DNA of 46,528 nt from Amycolatopsis coloradensis (GTDB lineage Bacteria; Actinomycetota; Actinomycetes; Mycobacteriales; Pseudonocardiaceae): assembly GCF_037997115.1 (NCBI RefSeq), contig NZ_CP150484.1, positions 2,967,294-3,013,821 on the forward strand, written 5' to 3'. Within the stretch, counting starts at the first letter, position 1. The number at the start of each line of letters is the position of its first letter. The notes under the pieces were generated by a model. The model saw nothing but the letters and a program-made list of their open reading frames with translations, had not been told where the DNA came from and made no database searches. Shown one piece after another: positions 40,273 through 46,528 of the stretch. Made by a program: the position numbers and the translations under genes.

Positions 40273-41277
40273 ATGGCGCGACCGACGATGGAGGACGTCG
40301 CCGCGAAGGCGGGGGTGTCCCGTGCGCTTGTGTCGCTGGTGATGCGGAACGCGCCGAACGTCTCCGACGAGCGGCGCACGCGCGTGCTGTGCGCGGCGCA
40401 CGAACTGGGTTACCAACCGCACGCGATGGCCAGGTCGCTGGCGAGCCGGACGTCGACCGTCCTCGGTGTGATGGTCTCCGATCTCCGCAACGCGTTCTTC
40501 GCCGACGTCGTCGAAGGGCTCGACGCGGCGGCCGAAGCGGCCGGGTTCCACTTGATCCTCAACACCGGCGGCCGGAGTCCCGCGCGGGAGCGTGCCGCGC
40601 TGAAGAGCCTGCTGTCCTTCCGGCCTGCCGGGGTGATCCTGCTGTCGCCGGTGGTCCCCGCGTCGGCGATCGAGGAAGCGGCCGCGCAAGGTCCCGTCGT
40701 CCTGGTGTCGCGCACTTCGCGCGCCGCGGGCGTGGACACGGTGAACGACGACGGCGAGGCCGGTTCCGCGCTCGCCGTCGACCACCTCGTTTCCTTGGGG
40801 CACCGGAGGATCGCGCATCTGGACGGTGGGCTCGCCGCCGGCGCGGCGGCCCGGCGCCGGGGTTACCAGCGGGCCATGCGGCGGCATCGGCTGCATCCGA
40901 TCATCGTGCGCAGCGAGCACACGGACACCGCCGGGGAGAAGGCCGTGCACGAACTGCTCAGCGACCCTCCGCAGGGAGGGATGCCGACGGCGCTGGTGGC
41001 GGGCAACGACTTCAACGCCGTCGGCGCGATCTCCGCGCTCGAAGAGGTGGGCCTGCGCGTGCCGGAGGACGTCTCCGTGGTCGGCTACGACAACACCTCG
41101 CTTGCCGCGCTGCGCCATCTCTCACTGACCACTGTGGACCAGCCGCGTACGGAAATGGGCAGGCTGGCCGTCGAAGCACTGCTCGAACGGATCCGGGGCG
41201 AACGCGCCGAGCCGGTTCGGCATCTGCTGCACCCGTCGCTGGTGGTCCGTTCGACCACCGCCGCTCCAGAAAGGTAA
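40273..41277 (+). CDS. LacI-family transcriptional regulator of the inositol genes
   Basis: 334 residues. HTH plus hinge at residues 1-60 (PTMEDVAAKAGVSRALVSLVMRNAPNVSDERRTRVLCAAHELGYQPHAMARSLAS), then a periplasmic-binding-like sensor domain (VLGVMVSDLRNAFFADVVEGLDAAAEAAGF, ALVAGNDFNAVGAISALEEVGLRVPEDVSVVGYDNTSLAAL). It lies between the divergent inositol operon and iolG, with two strong operators just upstream, so it should repress both and respond to inositol or an intermediate. ATG 40273 is used; GTG 40267 would add two residues. Confidence 0.9.
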   Translation: MARPTMEDVAAKAGVSRALVSLVMRNAPNVSDERRTRVLCAAHELGYQPHAMARSLASRTSTVLGVMVSDLRNAFFADVVEGLDAAAEAAGFHLILNTGGRSPARERAALKSLLSFRPAGVILLSPVVPASAIEEAAAQGPVVLVSRTSRAAGVDTVNDDGEAGSALAVDHLVSLGHRRIAHLDGGLAAGAAARRRGYQRAMRRHRLHPIIVRSEHTDTAGEKAVHELLSDPPQGGMPTALVAGNDFNAVGAISALEEVGLRVPEDVSVVGYDNTSLAALRHLSLTTVDQPRTEMGRLAVEALLERIRGERAEPVRHLLHPSLVVRSTTAAPER

Positions 41278-41281
41278 CCAC

Positions 41282-42283
41282 ATGAGGTTGGGACTCGCCG
41301 GCACCGGCCGGATCGGCACTTCGCACGCCGAGACCTTGAAGAGCTTCGACGAGGTTTCCTCCGTGGTCGTCGCCGACGCCGACACCGCCCGTGCCCAGGC
41401 CGCCGCCGCGAAGCTCGGCGTCGAAGCGGCGGCGGACATCCCCTCGCTGTTCGCGTCCTCTTTGGACGGTCTGGTGATCGCCGCGGCGACGGACGCGCAT
41501 CCGGAACTGATCCTCAAGGCCGTGGACGCGGGCATCCCGGTGTTCTGCGAGAAGCCGGTCGCCGCCGACATCCCGGGGACACTCGCGGTGATCGACAAGA
41601 TCTCCGGTGCGGACGTGCCGGTGCAGATCGGTTTCCAGCGCAGGTTCGACGCCGGCTACGCCGCCGCGCGGGCGGCGGTGGCCTCGGGCGAACTCGGCTG
41701 GCTGCACACCTTGCGCGCGACCACGCTCGATCCGGCGCCGCCGCCCGCCGAGTACGTCGCGCACTCCGGTGGCCTGTTCCGCGACTGCGGCGTGCACGAC
41801 TTCGACGTCGTCCGGTTCGTGAGCGGCCGCGAGGTCGCCGAGGTCTACGCGGTCGGCGCCAACAAGGGCGAGCGGTTCTTCGTCGACGCAGGTGACGTCG
41901 ACACCGCGGCCGCGACGCTGACGCTGGACGACGGAACGCTGGCGGTGGTTTCGCTGACGCGCTACAACGGCGCGGGCTACGACGTCCGGCTGGAAGTCCT
42001 CGGCTCGGCGGGCAACGCCGTGGTCGGCCTGGACGACCGCGCGCCGCTGACCTCGGTGGAACCCGGCGTCCAGCCGTTGCCCGGCCCGGCCTATCCCGGG
42101 TTCATGGAACGCTTCCGCCCCGCGTACATCAGCGAACTGAAGGCGTTCCTCGACGTCGCCGCCGGTCGCGCACCGAGCCCGTGCGGCGCGGCGGACGCAC
42201 TGGAGGCGTTCTACATCGCCGAGGCGTGCGAGGTCTCGCGCCGCGAACGCCGCCCGGTCCGCGTGGACGAGGTCCGCGTCTGA
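41282..42283 (+). CDS. iolG: inositol 2-dehydrogenase (Gfo/Idh/MocA family)
   Basis: 333 residues. NAD-binding motif GLAGTGRIGTSHAETLKSF (residues 4-22), the EKP motif with K91 (FCEKPVAADI), and the C-terminal GLFRDCGVHDFDVVRFVSGREVAEVYAVGAN with the catalytic Asp and His. It oxidises myo-inositol to scyllo-inosose, the first step of the pathway. It lies 4 bp after the LacI gene and would be co-transcribed with it. Other Gfo/Idh/MocA sugar dehydrogenases look alike, so the assignment leans on the cluster. Confidence 0.87.
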   Translation: MRLGLAGTGRIGTSHAETLKSFDEVSSVVVADADTARAQAAAAKLGVEAAADIPSLFASSLDGLVIAAATDAHPELILKAVDAGIPVFCEKPVAADIPGTLAVIDKISGADVPVQIGFQRRFDAGYAAARAAVASGELGWLHTLRATTLDPAPPPAEYVAHSGGLFRDCGVHDFDVVRFVSGREVAEVYAVGANKGERFFVDAGDVDTAAATLTLDDGTLAVVSLTRYNGAGYDVRLEVLGSAGNAVVGLDDRAPLTSVEPGVQPLPGPAYPGFMERFRPAYISELKAFLDVAAGRAPSPCGAADALEAFYIAEACEVSRRERRPVRVDEVRV

Positions 42284-42317
42284 CCACGGGCACTGCAGGC
42301 GCACGGATGGCGCTTTC

Positions 42318-42412
42318 GCGTGATCGGGCGGACGACTCGTGGCGAACCCCTGCCGCGGTCGTGTCGTCCGTCCAGTCACGTGTGTCGTCCGCTGGATCAC
42401 GCGTGTCGTCCG
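42318..42412. repeat. GTGTCGTCCG repeat cluster, 21-nt period, with an inverted copy
   Basis: GTGTCGTCCG starts at 42361, 42382 and 42403, exactly 21 nt apart, each followed by a variable stretch ending in CAC (TCCAGTCAC, CTGGATCAC, ATCGGCCAC). An inverted copy GCGTGATCGGGCGGACGAC lies at 42318-42336. A degenerate further copy (CGCGTCGTCCATCCGGTCG) lies near 42531-42549. The arrangement allows alternative hairpins. Confidence 0.7.
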
Positions 42413-42487
42413 ATCGGCCACGAGACCCGACCCGTATCGGTACCGAGGTTCCTGTACTGCTGGGTGCTGGGGGTAGGCCGGAGGTCG

Positions 42488-42502
42488 CGAAAGCCACTTT
42501 CG
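42488..42502. repeat. short palindrome CGAAAG-CCA-CTTTCG
   Basis: A perfect 6-bp dyad with a 3-nt loop within the non-coding spacer, between the 21-nt repeat cluster and its degenerate outlying copy. Too short to call as a terminator. Confidence 0.4.
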
Positions 42503-42694
42503 AGACGTCTGGTGTGATACCGGCGTTTCGCGCGTCGTCCATCCGGTCGCGCGAAACCGCCACCCGCACGGCGTCACCGTGTCGCGAAGGCAGCTTCCTG
42601 CCATGAACAGCCCGCCGCGTGCCACTTTTCGCTACGGTGGCCACGAACCACGACAGGCGGCCGGTTCGTGCCGCCGAACGCGCGAGGAGTGCGG

Positions 42695-43222
42695 ATGCAG
42701 CCGAATCCACCGCAGCCCGGCTTTCCGCAGTACGGTCAGCCGACCGCGAGCGGACCCGCGTCGTGGAGCGAGCCGAGGCCGCCCAAGCCGAGGGCCAACG
42801 CCGCGGCGGCGGTGGTCGCAGGCAGCCTGGCGCTGCTCGCCGCCGCCATGCTCGTCTGGTTCGCGCTCTACAACGTCATCGTCGCCACGGAGGCGGACGG
42901 TCGCCCGTCGGGCATCATGGTGCAGAACATGGTCAGCGGCACCATCTCCGCCGTGGTCCTGGTGATCGCGGCGGTGTTCACGTTCGCCCGCCGGATTCCC
43001 GCCGCGTGGACTTTGTTCGGGCTTTGCGTGTTCTACGTGGTCGCGGTCTTCGTGGTCACGCCCCTGGTGTGGGGCACGCCGTTCGGCGCTCAGGCCAAGT
43101 GGCTCTTCAGCTTCGACGACGGTGACAGCACCGCCATGGCGCTGACGATCATCCTCGCCGTTCTGACGGCGATCGCGGCGGCGATCGCCGGTAGCGTGAA
43201 ATCCAACGGCGGGAAGAACTAA
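42695..43222 (+). CDS. Pro-rich multipass membrane protein, unknown function
   Basis: 175 residues. The N-terminal 40 residues are Pro/Gln-rich and cytoplasmic in style (MQPNPPQPGFPQYGQP). Four hydrophobic helices follow: AAAAVVAGSLALLAAAMLVWFALYNVIV, MVSGTISAVVLVIAAVFTFA, WTLFGLCVFYVVAVFVVTPLVW and MALTIILAVLTAIAAAIAG. Many actinobacterial DUF4190-like or related proteins have this layout, but I cannot name the family. ATG 42695 has SD GAGGAG about 5-6 nt upstream; the longer reading from 42668 lacks one. It is convergent with the SARP gene, the ends overlapping by 4 bp. Confidence 0.75.
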   Translation: MQPNPPQPGFPQYGQPTASGPASWSEPRPPKPRANAAAAVVAGSLALLAAAMLVWFALYNVIVATEADGRPSGIMVQNMVSGTISAVVLVIAAVFTFARRIPAAWTLFGLCVFYVVAVFVVTPLVWGTPFGAQAKWLFSFDDGDSTAMALTIILAVLTAIAAAIAGSVKSNGGKN

Positions 43223-46197
43223 AGCTCGTCCAGGATCAGCTTCGCGCGTTCTTCGACGAGCCGGTAGCCGGAGCGCGCGGCGAGCTCCTGTGCCAGTTCG
43301 CCGTGCGTCCGGGCCTCCGCGAGCTTGCCCAGTTTCAGCAGGGTTTCCGCGAGTCCGGTGCGTGCGGCGGCCTCGCACCAGAAGAAGCTGGTCGTCCGCG
43401 CGATGGACAACGCGAGCCGATAGTGCTCGGCGGCCTCTTCCGGCAGGCTGAGCCGCAGGCAGACCTCGCCGAGCCCGACGAGCGTCCAGGCTTCGGTGCC
43501 CCGATCGCCGATCTTGCGGGTGAGTTCGACGGCTTCGAGCGCGTCCGCACGGTTCTGCTCGCTTGGGTCGCGCCTGCTTTCGAGCACGGCCCTGCCGGAG
43601 AGCGCCGTCGCCTCGCCGTAGGTGTAGCCCAGCTCGCGGTTGGCCGCGAGCGCGCGGGTGTAGAAATCGTAAGCGTCGTCGAGGAGGCCGAGGTCGCGGT
43701 GCACGTTACCGAGGTCGACCAGCACGACCGCGACGCTGAACCGGGCGCCGTCCCGTTCGGAGACCGCGAGCGCGCGCGTGAAGTTGGCGAGCGCCTCGTC
43801 GAGCTGACCCGTCTGCCAGTACGGGAAACCGAGGTTCGCCAGCGCCATCGAGACGGCGGGCATGTTGAGTTCTTCGCACAGCCGCAGGGATTCCAGCCCG
43901 CAGCGGATAGCCTCCTGCGGGTCGCCGAGACGCTGGTGCACCGCGCTGAGATTGTTGAGCACGGCCGCGCGGCCGGCGTCCCAGCCGTCGAGGAGATCAC
44001 CGCGCAAGGCGCTGGTGAGGTGTTCGCGCGCTTCGTCGTAGCGGCCGCTGTTGACGCAGGCCAGCGCGATGCTCAGATGCATCGCGGCCTGGGCCTGCCC
44101 GGCGCCGCTGCGGCGCGCGGCCTTGAGCGCGGTCGAGGCCGTGTCGATCCATTCCGCGTGATGTCCACGTTGATGGAAAAAGGCGCGGAGCGCGTCGGCG
44201 AGATGCCAGGAGAACTCGGGCGGGCCGTGTTCGGCACTGTGCTCGACGGCGGCGGCGAGGTTCGGCCATTCGGCGTCCAGCCAGGCCAGCGCCTCTTCGG
44301 TGTCGGCGAAGGGTTTGCCCGCCGGTTCTTCGCGCGGCAGGCGCAGGAAGTGCGGGATGAGGGCACGTCCCGCGGCGTCGGCGGTGCTCAGGTAGCTCTC
44401 GAAGAGCCGCCTCTCCGCGGCGTCACGTTCGGCCTTGGAGTCCTCCGACAGCGTGCGGCCCGCCGCGAAACTGCGGAGAAGATCGTGAAACCGGTAGCGC
44501 CCCGGGGTGTAGCGCTCGACCAGGTGCGCCGCCGCGAGCGCCTTGAGCTGCTGGTTCGCCTTCGAGTGCGGAACGCCGGTCAGTGCCTGCGCGGCGGGAG
44601 CGGTGAACGTCTGGCCCGGAACCAGCGCGAGACGGCGGAACAGCTCGCGGTGTTCCTCGGGAAGCGCCCGGTAGGAGACGCCGAACGCCGTGGTCACGGC
44701 GCTTTCCTCGGCGCCGTCGACGGTCAGCTCCGCCAGTGGGTCACCACCGGCGAGCTCGCGGGCGAGTTCGGCGATCTCGGGTTCGCCACTGGCACCGAGG
44801 TTGGCCGCCGCGATCCGGAGGGCGAGCGGAAGATGCCCGCACAGCCGCGCCAGTTCCGCGGCCGCGACGGCCTCGGCGGCGACGGTTTCGCTGCCGAGCA
44901 CGGCTTCCAGCAGGTGCCGCGCGTCTTCGGCGGGCAGCACGGACAGCGGGAGCGCGCGGGCGCCGGTGCGCGCGATGAGGTCGCCGAGCCGCTGGCGGCT
45001 GGTGACCAGGACGGTGCCCGAAGGCGGCAGCAGCGGCAGCACCTGGCCGCTGTCGCGCACGTTGTCGAGCACCAGCAGCACCCGGCGGTCGGCGAGGAGG
45101 GAGCGGAGCAAAGCGGCCCGGGTGTCGGTGTCCGGGGGGATCGCCTTGGGCGCGGTGCCGAGCGCCTGCAAGAGCTGGGTCAGCGCGACGGCCGGGGTGA
45201 GCGGTTCGTGGTCGGGGTCGAAACCGCGCAGGTCGAGATAGAGCTGGCCGTCGGGGAACGCGTCGCGGACGCGGTGAGCCCAGCGGACCGCGAGCGCGGT
45301 CTTGCCGACCCCGGCGGTCCCGCTGATGACCCAGATGTCGGTGCCGTCGGCCGGGTGCCGGGCGGCCTCGTCGAGCCGTTCCAGTTCGGCCGCGCGTCCG
45401 GCGAATCCCCGGACGTCGTGTGGCAACTGGGCCGGGCGGACCGGCTCGGGCCTGGTCGCGGGTTCGAGCGCGGGATCGGCGGCGAGGATGGCGGCTTCCA
45501 GGCGTCGCAGCTCGGGAGAGGGATCGAGGCCCAGCTCGGTACCGAGCCGGCCCCGCAGAGCGCGGAAGGCGTCGAGAGCGTCGTCGGTACGGCCTTCGCG
45601 GTGCAGCGCGAGCATGAGCTGGCCGACGAACCGCTGGCGCAAGGGATGCGCGGCGACCAGCTCGGTCAGCTCCGCGAGGACCTGCCTGCCGCGGCCGAGC
45701 CGCAGCTGCGCTTCGGCGCGATCCTCGAGCGCCGTCCAGCGTGCCTCGTTCATGCCGCCGCGAAGCCGCTGGGCGACCTCGCCGGTCACCACATCGGACA
45801 ACGCCTCGCCGCGCCACAGGCCGAGCGCCTCGTCCAAGAGCTCCACGGCGGTCTCGTCGTCGGCGTCGCGGGCTCGCGCGGTCAGCTCGGTGAAGCGGTG
45901 CAGGTCGACCTGACGTGGGTCGACCTTGAGCAGGTACCGGGTCCCCTCGGAGACGATCTCCGGCCCGCCCGCGCCGCGGAACACCGCACGCAGCCTGGAC
46001 ACCAGCGCTTGAACGGTGTTCCGTGCACTGGCGGGGGGTTCTTCGGGCCAGAGCAGGTCGATGATCCGGTCGCGCGGCACCGGCTTGCCCGCCTCCAGCA
46101 GCAGAACCGCCAGCACGAGCCGTTGTTTGGGCGAGCCGAGATCGACCGGAACGCCACCGGCCCGCGCCTCGACGGCGCCGAGGACGCGGAACTCCAC
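43219..46197 (-). CDS. AfsR/SARP-family regulator (OmpR-type HTH, BTAD, NB-ARC, TPR)
   Basis: 992 residues. Residues 1-95 are an OmpR-like winged DNA-binding domain (VEFRVLGAVEARAGGVPVDLGSPKQRLVLAVLLLEAGKPV, NTVQALVSRLRAVF); about 95-245 a bacterial transcriptional activation domain (TELVAAHPLRQRFVGQLMLALHREGRTDDALDAFRALRGRL); about 265-520 an NB-ARC ATPase with Walker A GTAGVGKTALAVRW (K299), RVLLVLDNV and LVTSRQRL; the rest TPR repeats (for example AVLNNLSAVHQRLGDPQEAIR). This is the large AfsR layout, which activates secondary metabolism or stress genes. GTG 46197 has GGAGG 8 nt upstream; the longer reading to 46341 has no SD. Targets are not evident in the window. Confidence 0.9.
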   Translation of the reverse strand: MEFRVLGAVEARAGGVPVDLGSPKQRLVLAVLLLEAGKPVPRDRIIDLLWPEEPPASARNTVQALVSRLRAVFRGAGGPEIVSEGTRYLLKVDPRQVDLHRFTELTARARDADDETAVELLDEALGLWRGEALSDVVTGEVAQRLRGGMNEARWTALEDRAEAQLRLGRGRQVLAELTELVAAHPLRQRFVGQLMLALHREGRTDDALDAFRALRGRLGTELGLDPSPELRRLEAAILAADPALEPATRPEPVRPAQLPHDVRGFAGRAAELERLDEAARHPADGTDIWVISGTAGVGKTALAVRWAHRVRDAFPDGQLYLDLRGFDPDHEPLTPAVALTQLLQALGTAPKAIPPDTDTRAALLRSLLADRRVLLVLDNVRDSGQVLPLLPPSGTVLVTSRQRLGDLIARTGARALPLSVLPAEDARHLLEAVLGSETVAAEAVAAAELARLCGHLPLALRIAAANLGASGEPEIAELARELAGGDPLAELTVDGAEESAVTTAFGVSYRALPEEHRELFRRLALVPGQTFTAPAAQALTGVPHSKANQQLKALAAAHLVERYTPGRYRFHDLLRSFAAGRTLSEDSKAERDAAERRLFESYLSTADAAGRALIPHFLRLPREEPAGKPFADTEEALAWLDAEWPNLAAAVEHSAEHGPPEFSWHLADALRAFFHQRGHHAEWIDTASTALKAARRSGAGQAQAAMHLSIALACVNSGRYDEAREHLTSALRGDLLDGWDAGRAAVLNNLSAVHQRLGDPQEAIRCGLESLRLCEELNMPAVSMALANLGFPYWQTGQLDEALANFTRALAVSERDGARFSVAVVLVDLGNVHRDLGLLDDAYDFYTRALAANRELGYTYGEATALSGRAVLESRRDPSEQNRADALEAVELTRKIGDRGTEAWTLVGLGEVCLRLSLPEEAAEHYRLALSIARTTSFFWCEAAARTGLAETLLKLGKLAEARTHGELAQELAARSGYRLVEERAKLILDEL

Positions 46198-46515
46198 GCG
46201 GCCACCTCCGCTCACCCTCCTCGGAGCCTGCAAGCGTAGTGCAAGCGCCCTGCATCCGGACGGCGTGATCCTTGCCTGGTGTCCACCGAGGACCCGTCGC
46301 CGGAACCGTGCCCAACCAACCAGACGGGCAGGACCCCCCATTCGGTTCCGGTACGACGGTGGGCACCTTCACTTTCACAGGCACCGCCGATCTGAGGGCG
46401 GTGGGGGTTGGGGGTAGTGCCAGCTCGACGTCTTCCCCCGTGTCGTCGAACTGGCGCTTCTTCTTGACTGGGGCTGGGGTTTCCGTGAAGGCCTCCTTGA
46501 GGGAATCAGAGTCCC
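46198..46515. other. non-coding end region upstream of the SARP gene
   Basis: Should hold the SARP promoter on the minus strand; no clear -10/-35 seen. On the minus strand one frame stays open from the edge (DSDSLKEAFTETPAP, VKKKRQFDDTGEDVELALPP), looking slightly protein-like, but it runs on as a shadow deep into the SARP gene and includes the repeat at 46482-46498, so I do not call it a gene. Confidence 0.4.
46482..46498. repeat. 17-nt repeat, inverted copy of 1509-1525
   Basis: TCCGTGAAGGCCTCCTT, reverse complement of the element at 1509-1525, followed by a GGGA-N7-TCCC hairpin (46501-46515). Confidence 0.5.
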
Positions 46516-46528
46516 AGATCGGAAGAGC
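46516..46528 (+). other. Illumina adapter sequence at the contig end
   Basis: The last 13 bases, AGATCGGAAGAGC, are exactly the common start of Illumina TruSeq adapters. Their position at the very end of the window indicates untrimmed adapter in the assembly rather than genomic DNA. Confidence 0.93.

Larger units (their letters stand above)
42284..42694. other. 411-bp repeat-rich spacer without a gene
   Basis: No reading frame here looks coding. It holds the 21-nt-period GTGTCGTCCG repeat cluster, the small CGAAAG-CCA-CTTTCG dyad, and at its right end an SD GAGGAG (42684-42689) for the membrane protein gene. A promoter for that gene should lie in 42600-42680; none is obvious. Confidence 0.5.

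Noticed and set aside
42361..42412. CRISPR-like array
   Set aside because: Only three direct units with a 10-nt constant part and 9-11-nt variable parts; no cas genes. Repeat and spacer lengths do not fit CRISPR.
43303..46239. 978-codon plus-strand frame opposite the SARP gene
   Set aside because: Shadow of the SARP gene; no domain, Gly/Arg/Glu-rich composition, no SD.
46384..46515. Partial gene entering from the right edge on the minus strand (KKKRQFDDTGEDVELALPP)
   Set aside because: The frame has no stop before running 1.4 kb antisense-shifted through the SARP gene, and it includes a repeated non-coding element and a contig edge.

Overview
The window looks like chromosomal DNA of a high-GC actinomycete, most likely a Pseudonocardiaceae member close to Amycolatopsis. 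This is inferred from strong G/C bias at third codon positions, many GTG starts, 4-bp ATGA/GTGA gene overlaps, a SARP-type BTAD/NB-ARC/TPR regulator, a ShbA-like sigma factor and families of intergenic palindromes. No tRNA, rRNA, CRISPR array or prophage was seen. The last 13 bases match the common Illumina adapter start, so the right edge is probably a contig end carrying uncut adapter.

Layout. (1) 1-1.5 kb: a 5'-truncated alpha/beta hydrolase remnant and leuB. (2) 1.55-4.6 kb: a GntR/FadR repressor divergent from a mutarotase, aldo/keto reductase and lactonase operon, probably the first steps of oxidative L-fucose/L-rhamnose-type sugar breakdown. (3) 4.6-7.9 kb: a stress-flavoured block with a ShbA-like sigma factor, two DUF202 membrane proteins, a GtrA-like protein, a DUF5709 protein and a cysteine-free HesB-like protein; two sites fit the SigB/SigF promoter pattern GTTT-N15/16-GGGTA. 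(4) 7.9-10 kb: glycerate kinase and a 2-hydroxyacid dehydrogenase. (5) 10.1-10.7 kb: a secreted-protein gene whose signal peptide is out of frame, then a long palindrome.

(6) 10.8-17 kb: the protocatechuate branch of the beta-ketoadipate pathway, pcaI-J-F-H-G-D-C, then the IclR regulator pcaR. A 158-bp MITE-like imperfect palindrome with CTAG at both ends sits exactly between pcaC and pcaR. No pcaB is present, and pcaD and pcaC are separate genes rather than a pcaL fusion. (7) 17-29.8 kb: genes for a CO-dehydrogenase-like molybdenum hydroxylase (MobA-like, CoxD-like, CoxE-like, XdhC-like, small, large, medium and CoxG-like). They are interrupted by an AKR/TetR/FAD-monooxygenase block and an Lrp/serine-threonine dehydratase pair. 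The large subunit has the form II motif AYRGAGR, so CO is probably not the substrate. (8) 29.8-32.8 kb: a flavoprotein, a multiply frameshifted hydrolase pseudogene, a TetR gene and a beta-hydroxyacid dehydrogenase.

(9) 32.8-42.3 kb: a myo-inositol cluster. A leftward operon encodes an IolE-like isomerase/dehydratase, a CUT2 sugar ABC transporter, IolC, IolB and IolD; divergent from it are a LacI-type regulator and IolG. Two near-identical 16-bp operators lie in the shared promoter. The aldolase (IolJ) and IolA are not here. (10) 42.3-46.5 kb: a repeat-rich spacer, a membrane protein and the large SARP regulator.

The most unusual signals are at DNA level: the MITE between pcaC and pcaR, a repeated palindrome GTCCAC(A/T)GTGGAC found inside genes in all three reading frames, intergenic palindromes (one supplies a gene's last codons and stop), and a 21-nt-period repeat cluster. 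I did not find a clearly new protein system; the best candidate for new biochemistry is the form II molybdenum hydroxylase next to the pca operon.
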